Origin: Gammaproteobacteria bacterium
Lineage (GTDB): Bacteria > Pseudomonadota > Gammaproteobacteria > Pseudomonadales > Azotimanducaceae
NCBI GenBank assembly: GCA_024640825.1
Contig: JAHEEG010000024.1
Coordinates: forward strand, 1 to 35,437
Reading direction: 5' to 3'
DNA: 35,437 bases
The position numbers and the translations under genes are program-made. Under the pieces are notes generated by a model that was not told the origin of the DNA, ran no database searches, and worked only from the letters and a program-made list of their open reading frames with translations. This document shows positions 16,709 to 24,388 of this stretch, piece by piece. Positions within the stretch are counted from its first letter, which is position 1. Every line of letters starts with the position of its first letter.

Positions 16709-17065
16709 TTGAAGATCCTCTTTATCATCGTGCTGGTACTTAACCTGCTCACTGAAGCCATGGCCGCCACCGCTCTGATCGGTGGACCGGAGGGCATCTC
16801 CGCCGCCGGGAAAGGCGATATGTGGTCCATGCATTACGGTTTTGCCGCATTTGCCATCGCCAGCGCAAGTTTCTGGATCTGGCCATACCGGAACAACATC
16901 AAGGCGGTAACCGCCGTCTTGGGTTTGCTTATGACCTTTCATACGGGTCTGTTTCTATCTCTGTCACTCGCAGGGGATCAGGCCGCCGGCATGGTCATTC
17001 ACGCTGTGCTGGCAGCGCTGTGCATTCTTCTGTTCACCCAACGCTCGAAATGGTGCAGCGCCTGA
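16709..17065 (+). CDS. Small integral membrane protein, unknown function
   Basis: 118 aa starting with TTG at 16709; AGGA about 10 nt upstream supports this start and no better in-frame start exists. There are about four hydrophobic segments (roughly residues 2-24, 42-58, 65-86 and 93-110), with a short loop carrying GPEGISAAGKGDMWSMHYG. No known family is recognised. It is convergent with the VOC protein gene. The upstream gap 16504-16708 is the divergent promoter region and shows no other gene. Confidence 0.55.
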   Translation: MKILFIIVLVLNLLTEAMAATALIGGPEGISAAGKGDMWSMHYGFAAFAIASASFWIWPYRNNIKAVTAVLGLLMTFHTGLFLSLSLAGDQAAGMVIHAVLAALCILLFTQRSKWCSA

Positions 17066-17088
17066 AGCCATTCCTCGAGGACCACTCG

Positions 17089-18513
17089 TCAAAAGAATGT
17101 GGCCTTTACCCACTTCAGCACCGAGAATAGCTCGTCCATAAAAGGCTGCTCCACGAGCTCAACAACGGTACCGTCCGGATCATAGAAAGCCACGATGCTG
17201 CCGGGCGAATCCGGGCCCGAGCAACACGGCGTTATCTCTGAGATAAACTTGACTCCCTGGGCTTTCAGCGCGGCGACGTCAGCGACGATATCACTTGTGG
17301 AAAGCGCCATTCGATGAATGCCCAAATGATTGACCGGAACACGATAGGCCCTTTCTGGATCATACGGCGTGATCCATTGCACCAGCTCTAACGCCGAACC
17401 ATCTTCCGAATGAGTGACGATTGCGCCATCAATCTCGAATTCTTCGTCAAACCCCATGGCGTTGGCCACTTCAATTGAATCGGTCGCTGCCAGCTTGTCA
17501 GTAACCTCGTATCCCAGCATCTGATACCAGGCTTGGGAGCGCTCGAAGTCGCTCACGTTTACGTTTATCTGTCCAAGGCTGACGATATGAGTCGTTTCCG
17601 TTTCTTCATCTTCACCTTCGATTTCGATCAGCTCGTAATATGTTCCGTCCAGATCAGTGAAGATGGCAAACAGCGTTCCGTCGGATCGTGACGTTGGTGC
17701 CGAGATGAACTCAATACCCTGTTGCTTCATATATTCATAGTCGGCTGCAATATTGGTCGTGAGCATTGCCGCGCGTGCCATCCCCAGGTGATTGATCCGG
17801 GCATACGGAGCCTCTTCATTCCTGGGAATAGAGAATTCGATGAGATCGATCAGCCCGCCTTTAAAGCCGCCTACCCCAATCAACTCACCGTGCAGAAGGT
17901 AGCCACCAGCCTCTTCGCCTTTAGAGCCGTCATAGGAAGTTGGTGTCTTGATACCGATAGCTCGAGCCATACCTTGCGTGTTTGTATCAGGAAATCCCGT
18001 CAGAGTTTCGAAACCTAATTTTCCGTAGAACACCCGGGCAGCGACAAAATTTCTGACATTCGTATTGAAATGCACCAAGGATCGAACATGTAGTTCGACA
18101 TCCGCTGTCTGCTTGACTCGAATAGAAACGGAACTGCCCAAGGGCCCAATCAACCGAACAGCAATGGAATTGTTCTCGGCAAGGGTTACGGGAACATCCA
18201 AACGCCCTGAACCGCTAACGCTATTGGCGCCTACAACTTCTGTTCCGTTGAGCTGGATCGTGGCGTCGACTTCACTGCCAGCAGTGTCGACGAACAACCG
18301 GGCGTTACCCGCGACACCAAAAAACGAAGCCTCATGGATATCCGGCTTTTCGGAGGTCTTAACATGCTCGGAAAGGTAGCGAGTAAGGTCGATTTCGGCA
18401 GCAATGACTAGACATGGGACCATCGCCGCCATGACCAGGCAAGCAGCCATTCGTTTCATCCCACGCTTCGTGCGAATCTGGTTCCACGGTTGCTGGTGAT
18501 AATTCGGAGTCAT
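17089..18513 (-). CDS. Secreted protein with two VOC (glyoxalase-fold) regions
   Basis: 474 aa. The start at 18513 has a strong ribosome site (GAGGAAGG) about 6 nt upstream; an inner ATG at 18459 would give a more standard signal peptide but has only a weak site. A hydrophobic signal (MAACLVMAAMVPCLVIA) is followed by a beta-rich region at about 65-140. The first VOC region is at about 145-300 (FNTNVRNFVAARVFYGKLGF; DLDGTYYELIEIEG) and the second at about 312-460 (INVNVSDFERSQAWYQMLGYEV; FYDPDGTVVELVEQP). VOC proteins are normally cytoplasmic dioxygenases, isomerases or binding proteins, so export is unusual. A TATAAA box on the minus strand (plus-strand 18555-18560) could be its -10 element. 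Confidence 0.8.
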   Translation of the reverse strand: MTPNYHQQPWNQIRTKRGMKRMAACLVMAAMVPCLVIAAEIDLTRYLSEHVKTSEKPDIHEASFFGVAGNARLFVDTAGSEVDATIQLNGTEVVGANSVSGSGRLDVPVTLAENNSIAVRLIGPLGSSVSIRVKQTADVELHVRSLVHFNTNVRNFVAARVFYGKLGFETLTGFPDTNTQGMARAIGIKTPTSYDGSKGEEAGGYLLHGELIGVGGFKGGLIDLIEFSIPRNEEAPYARINHLGMARAAMLTTNIAADYEYMKQQGIEFISAPTSRSDGTLFAIFTDLDGTYYELIEIEGEDEETETTHIVSLGQINVNVSDFERSQAWYQMLGYEVTDKLAATDSIEVANAMGFDEEFEIDGAIVTHSEDGSALELVQWITPYDPERAYRVPVNHLGIHRMALSTSDIVADVAALKAQGVKFISEITPCCSGPDSPGSIVAFYDPDGTVVELVEQPFMDELFSVLKWVKATFF

Positions 18514-18650
18514 CAGGGGCCTTCCTCAGATTCTTTGACGCCAGGGGCGTGCATTTTATACAGAAATGTAATCTCGGCCAGACGCCCACAACACTCACTG
18601 GACAAGTGATAAGATGCCCGGCTTTTGGTTCCCGCAGCATAGGGGGGTGG

Positions 18651-20288
18651 ATGCGACGTCGCAGCATGAAAATCAGCACGGTAGGTGCTACAGGTCGGAT
18701 TTTTCCAGGGACGGTGAGTCGATACCTGGCCTTGGCCACCTGGTTCTGTGCCCTGCCCGTGAGCGCGATATGCGAAAAAGTCGATCCCGTGCCAAATCTG
18801 GAATCATCCTACGCCGTTGGCTGGGGAATCGACCATCGCAACACGCGCTATCAACCAAAATCTACCATTGATTCCAACAATGCGGAAAAGCTGACCCTCA
18901 AGTGGGTCTACGGATTGGCGAGCACGACGCCGCGCTCCTACCCTCTGGTTACCGAAGACACCATATTCGTTGGTGACGGCGGGCGCGGGCTGGTCGCTCT
19001 GGAGCGTGCTACGGGTTGCGAACGCTGGGTCTATGAACATGAAGGACCCATCAGCAGCGCCATACTGCAGGGAAAGATCGGCGAACGACGCATTCTGATC
19101 TTTAACGATCGCACCAAAGGCGTGTTCGCGATCGACGCGATCAAAGGTGAGTTGATCTGGCACGCAGCCGTCGACGACGAACCTTTGCCGTGGTATTCGG
19201 GGACGCCCCTGGTGACGGGAGATGCGGTATACGTGCCGGTAGCCTCCATGGAGGTGGGGCTTGCGATGAACCCGCTCTATGGATGCTGCACCACAAGCGG
19301 CGGGATGGCGGCGTTCGACATCAGCACCGGCGAGAAGCGCTGGTACCTGCCAACCATCGAAGCAGAGGCTCAGGTTACCGGCAGCCACTTCTGGTTTGTG
19401 CAGGAATACGGTCCCAGCGGCGCGCCGGTGTGGGGCGCTCCCAGCTACGACTCAAAGCGGAACTGGCTGTTTTTTGGCACCGGGCAGAACTACACACACC
19501 CCACCACCGAAACCAGTGATGCGATATTCGCGGTAGATGCAGGAACCGGCAAGGTGGTGTGGGTGCGGCAGTACACCGCGAACGACGCCTACACGGCCGC
19601 CTGCAACATCAAAGCCCTCAACCACCCCAACTGTGCGGATCCCACAGGGCCTGACGTGGATTTTGGCGCCCCGACCATGCTCCTGCGTACAAAATCAGGC
19701 CGTGAGCTGCTGCTCGCAGGACAGAAGTCGGCGGATGCCCACGCCATGGACCCGGATACCGGCGAGCGGGTTTGGACCGAAAAGCTGGGGCGCGGCGGTA
19801 TCATCGGGGGCGTGCACTGGGGGCTGGCGGCAAACGAAACGCTTGGCCTGGTGTTTGTACCCATCAGCGATAAGAAGATTACCGGATTCCCGTCTCCCGG
19901 CGAGCCAAAGCCAGGGCTTTACGCGTTGGATATCGAAACTGGCGCGCGGCGCTGGGAATACACGCGAGCCTCTCGTTGTGACGCGCAGGAATGTGTTTTC
20001 GGCTTCTCGGCGGCCACTATCGCAACAAATGACATCGTGGTCGCTGGAAGCATGGATGGATTTCTGGAGATCTTCAGAGCCAGTACCGGCGAGTTGCTTT
20101 GGTCCCACGACTCGTGGCGTGAATATGCGGCAGTCAATGACATCGCGACATCCGGTGGCGCGTTTGATGCTCACGGACCCATGATCGCCGACGATCTCCT
20201 GCTGGTCACTTCAGGCTACGGCTATGTCGGGCGGCAGAGAGGTGGAAACGCGTTGCTGGTGTTTCAGGTGGAGGCCGACGATGAGTGA
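18651..20288 (+). CDS. PQQ-type beta-propeller dehydrogenase, PVA-dehydrogenase-like
   Basis: 545 aa from the ATG at 18651, which follows a G-rich ribosome site; the longer reading from 18549 adds sequence unlike a leader. A signal segment ends near ALPVSA. Propeller repeats are clear (ERATGCERWVYEH, DISTGEKRWYL, DAGTGKVVWVRQ, DPDTGERVWTE, DIETGARRWEY, STGELLWSHDS). An adjacent Cys pair (about residues 212-213, YGCCTTSGG) recalls the vicinal disulfide of quinoprotein dehydrogenases. GGVHWGLA and GKSADAHAMDP-like text resemble polyvinyl-alcohol dehydrogenases. There is no heme motif, so a separate cytochrome would be needed. The stop overlaps the RDD gene by 8 nt. The substrate is unknown, probably an alcohol. 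Confidence 0.88.
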   Translation: MRRRSMKISTVGATGRIFPGTVSRYLALATWFCALPVSAICEKVDPVPNLESSYAVGWGIDHRNTRYQPKSTIDSNNAEKLTLKWVYGLASTTPRSYPLVTEDTIFVGDGGRGLVALERATGCERWVYEHEGPISSAILQGKIGERRILIFNDRTKGVFAIDAIKGELIWHAAVDDEPLPWYSGTPLVTGDAVYVPVASMEVGLAMNPLYGCCTTSGGMAAFDISTGEKRWYLPTIEAEAQVTGSHFWFVQEYGPSGAPVWGAPSYDSKRNWLFFGTGQNYTHPTTETSDAIFAVDAGTGKVVWVRQYTANDAYTAACNIKALNHPNCADPTGPDVDFGAPTMLLRTKSGRELLLAGQKSADAHAMDPDTGERVWTEKLGRGGIIGGVHWGLAANETLGLVFVPISDKKITGFPSPGEPKPGLYALDIETGARRWEYTRASRCDAQECVFGFSAATIATNDIVVAGSMDGFLEIFRASTGELLWSHDSWREYAAVNDIATSGGAFDAHGPMIADDLLLVTSGYGYVGRQRGGNALLVFQVEADDE

Positions 20289-20754
20289 TGGACTATCTCT
20301 GGCTGGCCGGTTCCGCCGGCTGGTCGCCACGCTGATCGACATGATACTGGTACCATCCCTGACCCTGGTGCTCGTCATGATTACAGGAGTGGTAGAGGAC
20401 GCCGAGGATTATACCGACCGCTGGTGGATGTTGTGGGTGTTCGTCTTAGCGGTGGTCAGCTATCTGCTGCTCAACGGCTATGGACTCTGGCAAAGCGGGC
20501 AAACCCTGGGAAAGAAGCTGATGGGCATTGCCATTGTTCCGGCAGACGCGCGTGATGACGGCCGGTACGCACCTAACCCACCTCCCCTGTGGAAGCTTAT
20601 CTGCCTGCGAGCCCTGTTCTTTCCATTGCTGTTCGTGGTGGTCATTCCCTCTTTCGCGGCGCTGCCGATCATCGACCAGCTGTTCATATTCGGCAAGCGC
20701 CGGCGCTGTCTACACGACTTTGTCTCCGGAACGGCAGTGGTGCGCCTCAAATAA
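20281..20754 (+). CDS. RDD-family membrane protein
   Basis: 157 aa starting at the ATG at 20281, inside the end of the quinoprotein gene (8 nt overlap), so the two are translated together. It contains the family marks: the RFRRLVATLIDMIL start with Arg and Asp, GQTLGKKLMGI in the middle and HDFVSGTAVV near the end. Three or four membrane segments are at about 13-36, 48-66, 106-124 and possibly 125-140. RDD proteins are of uncertain role (some affect ion transport). Coupling to a periplasmic quinoprotein is notable but does not by itself give a function. Confidence 0.85.
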   Translation: MSDGLSLAGRFRRLVATLIDMILVPSLTLVLVMITGVVEDAEDYTDRWWMLWVFVLAVVSYLLLNGYGLWQSGQTLGKKLMGIAIVPADARDDGRYAPNPPPLWKLICLRALFFPLLFVVVIPSFAALPIIDQLFIFGKRRRCLHDFVSGTAVVRLK

Positions 20755-20773
20755 GGCGCACGGCAATCGCTGG

Positions 20774-21367
20774 TCAGTCGAGACCGCGGCGTTGCAGCTC
20801 CTCGGGCATTCGCTTGGCGTCAGCCTCGAGCGGCGGCCCGCGCTCCTCGTCCGGCAGCTCGCCCGCGGTGTCCTTAGCCATCTTGTCGCTGTCCAGAGTG
20901 ATCCATTTCTCCGGCACAATCTCGATAATCACCCGCAACGGTGAGTCCAGACGCTCTTCGAACGCCTTGGCCGCCTCCTCTGCCTCCGGCGTCAACTCCC
21001 CGCCGGCACGGCCGTAAGGACCCCGCGCCAACGCGGGATAAAACCAGCGTTTGGTTTCTTCGTCGTCGTGAATGATCGCGCGGCCTTTGATGGTGATTGC
21101 GCCGTTCGGTCCGTCCGGCGCGGCGATCCCGCTCACCACGACTGAGCAACGTGGATCACGGCGTATGGCAGAAACGCGATGTCGATGCGTACCGCAGGTA
21201 ATCCATGCGCGCCCGTCGTGCCAGACGAAGGCATGCACGACGCCCACGGCCCAACCGTCCTTCGTGGTCCAGTTGAAGACGCACTCCCTCGCTTTGCTCA
21301 GGAGATCTTCGCGATCCTCTTCCGAGAATGGATAAATAGAGACTTGTTCGTGATCCTGGCTGGACAT
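20774..21367 (-). CDS. FMN-binding split-barrel (pyridoxamine-phosphate-oxidase-like) protein
   Basis: 197 aa. The start at 21367 is chosen because AGGGGAG lies just upstream and the fold begins there; a longer reading from 21499 adds an Arg-rich tail without family likeness. The split-barrel pattern is visible: VGVVHAFVWHDGRAWITCGTHRHRVSAIRRDPRCSVVV, then ITIKGRAIIHDD, then WITLDSDK. Proteins of this fold bind FMN, F420 or heme and act as reductases or oxidases on varied substrates. A charged tail (DEERGPPLEADAKR) ends the protein. It is convergent with the RDD gene. Confidence 0.8.
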   Translation of the reverse strand: MSSQDHEQVSIYPFSEEDREDLLSKARECVFNWTTKDGWAVGVVHAFVWHDGRAWITCGTHRHRVSAIRRDPRCSVVVSGIAAPDGPNGAITIKGRAIIHDDEETKRWFYPALARGPYGRAGGELTPEAEEAAKAFEERLDSPLRVIIEIVPEKWITLDSDKMAKDTAGELPDEERGPPLEADAKRMPEELQRRGLD

Positions 21368-21584
21368 TGCACTCCCCTTTTCGCGATAACTGACAACGGA
21401 AGAATATCTCAATAACGCGGGCAGCTCTAATACCCGTGAACGGCAGGCCACCTGGCCGCTATTCGCCTTCCGCCGTCGCGTTCGGGTTCCAGAGGACAAC
21501 GATCATTCCTGGCAGGTCTAAGGCGATCCTGACGAGCACAGGACCGAGGCTGCAGGGGTTTACACGACCACGGACGGAGCGGCA

Positions 21585-22169
21585 CTACGCTCTCGGGTGG
21601 TAGAACCGGAACGTATGCGGCACTACGCCTCGCGTCCTGAATGGGTACGCTTTCCCGAACAGCTTCAGGTATCCAGCGTACCCGACCATCCTGCCGCCTA
21701 CGCGAAGATCAGCCTTAATCGACGGGTAGTTGTGGGTCTCGACAAAACCGACGCCATACCTGAACCCTTTATCAAGGCAGACCTCATCTCCAAGGCGAGA
21801 CAACCAGCCGCTCAAACCCTGCCCGCGAAAATCAGGCTTTGTGTATGCCTTATACCCATACCTGTAGGGCCACTCCACCTCGACCCACAAGCCATCCGCG
21901 TGCGGCACCCTTGTAAAGGAACGCCAGATGAAGGCAACCATCGTCTCATCATGAAACGCAGCAAGACAGATATCACCACGCGCCAACGCGTCTTCAAGAA
22001 ACCTGAAGCCGAGCTGCTTCGGCATTTCATGCGCCGCCCGGATCAAGTCATCACGAGTTGCCATTCGAATGGACACGCCGTTTTCAAGCTCATTCGGAAC
22101 GGCCTCGCTCTGCATCTCGCGGACATGGACTCGACAGAGTACCAACCAGCGTCGCGCCCGTTTCATCAA
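21585..22169 (-). CDS. GNAT-family N-acetyltransferase
   Basis: 194 aa. The acetyl-CoA site is RGQGLSGWLSRLGDEV at about residues 117-132, following KAYTKPDF; other GNAT elements are VAFIWRSF and GFVETHNYPS. The N-terminal helix (RARRWLVLCRVHVREM) precedes the fold. The ribosome site is weak, and the open frame continues about 90 nt further upstream without an ATG, so the start is uncertain. The acetylated substrate is unknown. It is followed at 22274 by the carotenoid oxygenase on the same strand. Confidence 0.82.
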   Translation of the reverse strand: MMKRARRWLVLCRVHVREMQSEAVPNELENGVSIRMATRDDLIRAAHEMPKQLGFRFLEDALARGDICLAAFHDETMVAFIWRSFTRVPHADGLWVEVEWPYRYGYKAYTKPDFRGQGLSGWLSRLGDEVCLDKGFRYGVGFVETHNYPSIKADLRVGGRMVGYAGYLKLFGKAYPFRTRGVVPHTFRFYHPRA

Positions 22170-22273
22170 CGCCGCCCACAGCTCAGCCGGCAGGCCCCAA
22201 GCTCGGGCCTGATCGAGACCGCGCCTATCTCGCGTTGGCTGTTCGACCTGTCACTTCCTGTAAAGGGTAGAGA

Positions 22274-23590
22274 TCAATAACCATCCGGCACCCAGTTGCC
22301 ATGGAAGCCCGCGGGTACCCGCACCGGCAAATGGATGCGCGCTATGGGCTCCTGATCAAAGGAACGGGAGTCGATAACCACAACTTCGCTTTTGTTTTCC
22401 TCGGGCCGATACACATAGCTGAGAACCCAGCCGTCGTCTTCTGCCTGGCCATTCGGATCCTTTACGAAAACCGCCTCGCTACCCTGCCCGCCTTTGAGGT
22501 CGTGGAATTCCGAGCTGTCGCGATCGAGGTCATATTTCATGAACCCTTCTGCTACGGGCAGACGAGGCGCAAACGCTGCCGCGTAGCCATAACGATTCTT
22601 CAGCCCCACGACGGTGTCGCAGACACGGGTGAAGTCGACTACGCGGTCATCCAGCTGTGTCTCGGATACGGTACCGGCATCCTGATCGATTACCCAACGG
22701 TACAACATGGGCGGTGAGTTGGCGCCGGGCTTCATGGCATTTTCCATGCGGCAGACGTCGACGACAATCTTGCTACCTTCTTCATAGGCATTGAGGGGAT
22801 GAAAAACATAGCAGGGGTTAATCTCATACCAGGTGACATCCGCGTCGGTACCGTTGCGAGGCATGACACCGAGCCGCGCACCATAGGATTCGTCCCAGAT
22901 CACGGGCAAACCTGAGCTCTTCAGCCCTTCCAGATCCCACACAACCGGCAGATCCATAAACACAACGTGGTTCCGCGTAATGTTGAAATCGTGAATCATG
23001 GTCGCGCCTTTCACCGTAATCGGCTCAACCTGAAGCATCTCGCCTTCCGCTGATGTGCGGTGATAGGTCAGGTACGGTTCGCTCACGCTGTAGCCGAACG
23101 AGAGCAGTTCCCCCGTTTCGCCGCAGGTTTTCGGGTGCGCAGTCATCGCGCCCTTGAGCTTGCCGCCGAAGTTATGCGGACCAATGGTTTCCAGCTCGTC
23201 TGAAACCACAAAAGGCCAATGGCCTTCTTCCAGCGCCATGATCTTGCCCGCGTGGTGAATGACGTGCGTATTCGCAGAGGACATCTTCATGTCGGCAAGG
23301 GAACTCATGACATCCGCATCTGGATCCAGAAAGAGCGGCGTCTTCACGTAACGGTTACGGTACCAGTTGGCTTTTCCGTCCCGGATCTCGACCCCATGCA
23401 ACATACCGTTGCCAAGAAACCAGTGCGCCGAGTAACCGGATTGAGGATTGGCTCCGTTCCGCAGCAGTCGGCCATTGAGTTCGCTGGGGATGACGCCAGT
23501 GACCTTGAGGTCCGTCTCGGTCACTTCCTCAAAAACTGGCGCAAAATTGTCCTTAAGCCAGAAGGGCACTTCCTGGAGTTGCTCGCTCAT
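22274..23590 (-). CDS. Carotenoid cleavage oxygenase family protein
   Basis: 438 aa from the ATG at 23590; a second ATG 12 nt upstream (23602) is possible, but GGAAA lies before the inner one. This family uses an Fe(II) held by four histidines to split C=C bonds of carotenoids, stilbenes or phenylpropenes. The four ligands are visible at about H152 (MTAHPKTC), H200 (MIHDFNIT), H264 (CYVFHPLNA) and H430 (the terminal GFHGNW). NGRLLRNGANP and the ending HGNWVPDGY are typical. It has no signal peptide. It is divergent from the styrene-oxide-isomerase-like gene, so a phenylpropene/stilbene or epoxide pathway is a reasonable guess; the substrate is not proven. Confidence 0.93.
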   Translation of the reverse strand: MSEQLQEVPFWLKDNFAPVFEEVTETDLKVTGVIPSELNGRLLRNGANPQSGYSAHWFLGNGMLHGVEIRDGKANWYRNRYVKTPLFLDPDADVMSSLADMKMSSANTHVIHHAGKIMALEEGHWPFVVSDELETIGPHNFGGKLKGAMTAHPKTCGETGELLSFGYSVSEPYLTYHRTSAEGEMLQVEPITVKGATMIHDFNITRNHVVFMDLPVVWDLEGLKSSGLPVIWDESYGARLGVMPRNGTDADVTWYEINPCYVFHPLNAYEEGSKIVVDVCRMENAMKPGANSPPMLYRWVIDQDAGTVSETQLDDRVVDFTRVCDTVVGLKNRYGYAAAFAPRLPVAEGFMKYDLDRDSSEFHDLKGGQGSEAVFVKDPNGQAEDDGWVLSYVYRPEENKSEVVVIDSRSFDQEPIARIHLPVRVPAGFHGNWVPDGY

Positions 23591-23663
23591 CGTCGTTTCC
23601 ATTCACTGTTTTAGTGCCGACAATCATGGCACGTCTGCATGGCGAATTATAGCGACACCGGGG

Positions 23664-23678
23664 GGGCCGGAACGGCCC
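23664..23678. promoter_or_regulatory. GC-rich perfect hairpin in the divergent region
   Basis: GGGCCG (23664-23669), GAA loop, CGGCCC (23673-23678). It lies about 75 nt before the carotenoid-oxygenase start, probably in its leader. It may be a regulatory stem-loop or operator. The rest of 23603-23888 shows no gene. Confidence 0.3.
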
Positions 23679-23888
23679 AGGTCGAAATCCGACGGGCGCT
23701 TTCTCACGCAAAGCTCAGCCGCAGTGAAGCAGATTCTCAATAGATGCAGGGCTGGATCGCGGGGCACGCCACGCTTCCGGAAGGCGTACCAGTGCCCCTG
23801 GTAGACACCCACATTCGATATGCCCGTACAATTCAATCACGTAACCGCGACCTGAGCCTCGGCCTCGAATCAGAAAGGGAGATGACTG

Positions 23889-24362
23889 ATGGAACGCCTG
23901 CAAAGAATCACGTTGAGTCACGGATTTCTTGTCATTCTCGTCGCCATGCTGGCGGGCTTCATGTTGATGTTCTCGTTGCTTGGCGGCCTGGAGATATGGC
24001 CGGGAAACATCATGCCGGTTTCCGTTTACGGAACGAGTGAAGGTTGGGTCCGTGCGCATTCCGGAGGCGCGATGAACGGCCTGCTGGTGATCGCTGTCGG
24101 TCTCTCTCTGCCTAAGATGGGAATGAGCCCAGCGCTGCAACGTCTGACTGCCTATGGCTTCATCTATGTTGCCTGGTCGTTCACCCTGTTTTACTGGCTT
24201 GGCAACGCTGCTGGAAACCGGGCGCTGAGCATCGGCGACAACCCGCTGGGGCCTTCCGACATTTTCGGTGTCATTGGGTTTCTACCAGGGCTTCCTTCAG
24301 TCGTTATCGTGGTGCTGCTTTTAGGCTTGGTCGCGAAGCGCATCTGGTCCCCGGCGGACTAG
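23889..24362 (+). CDS. Styrene oxide isomerase-like membrane protein (StyC family)
   Basis: 157 aa, four membrane segments, with AGGGAG 7 nt before the ATG. It lines up with StyC of styrene-degrading bacteria, as I remember that sequence, along most of its length: LLGGLEIWPGNI, then EGWVRAHSGGAMNGLLVIAVG, then FYWLGN, then NPLGPSDIFG. StyC is a membrane isomerase with a ferric heme b that turns styrene oxide into phenylacetaldehyde (Meinwald rearrangement). Residues known to matter there, His58, Asn64 and Tyr103, fall here at H57, N63 and Y102. The Asp in the third helix of StyC (LDGWS region) appears replaced (VAWS). Thus heme binding and epoxide isomerisation are plausible, but the substrate may differ. 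It is divergent from the carotenoid oxygenase. Confidence 0.8.
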   Translation: MERLQRITLSHGFLVILVAMLAGFMLMFSLLGGLEIWPGNIMPVSVYGTSEGWVRAHSGGAMNGLLVIAVGLSLPKMGMSPALQRLTAYGFIYVAWSFTLFYWLGNAAGNRALSIGDNPLGPSDIFGVIGFLPGLPSVVIVVLLLGLVAKRIWSPAD

Positions 24363-24388
24363 CACGCGCGCAATTCGTACAACCTCAC

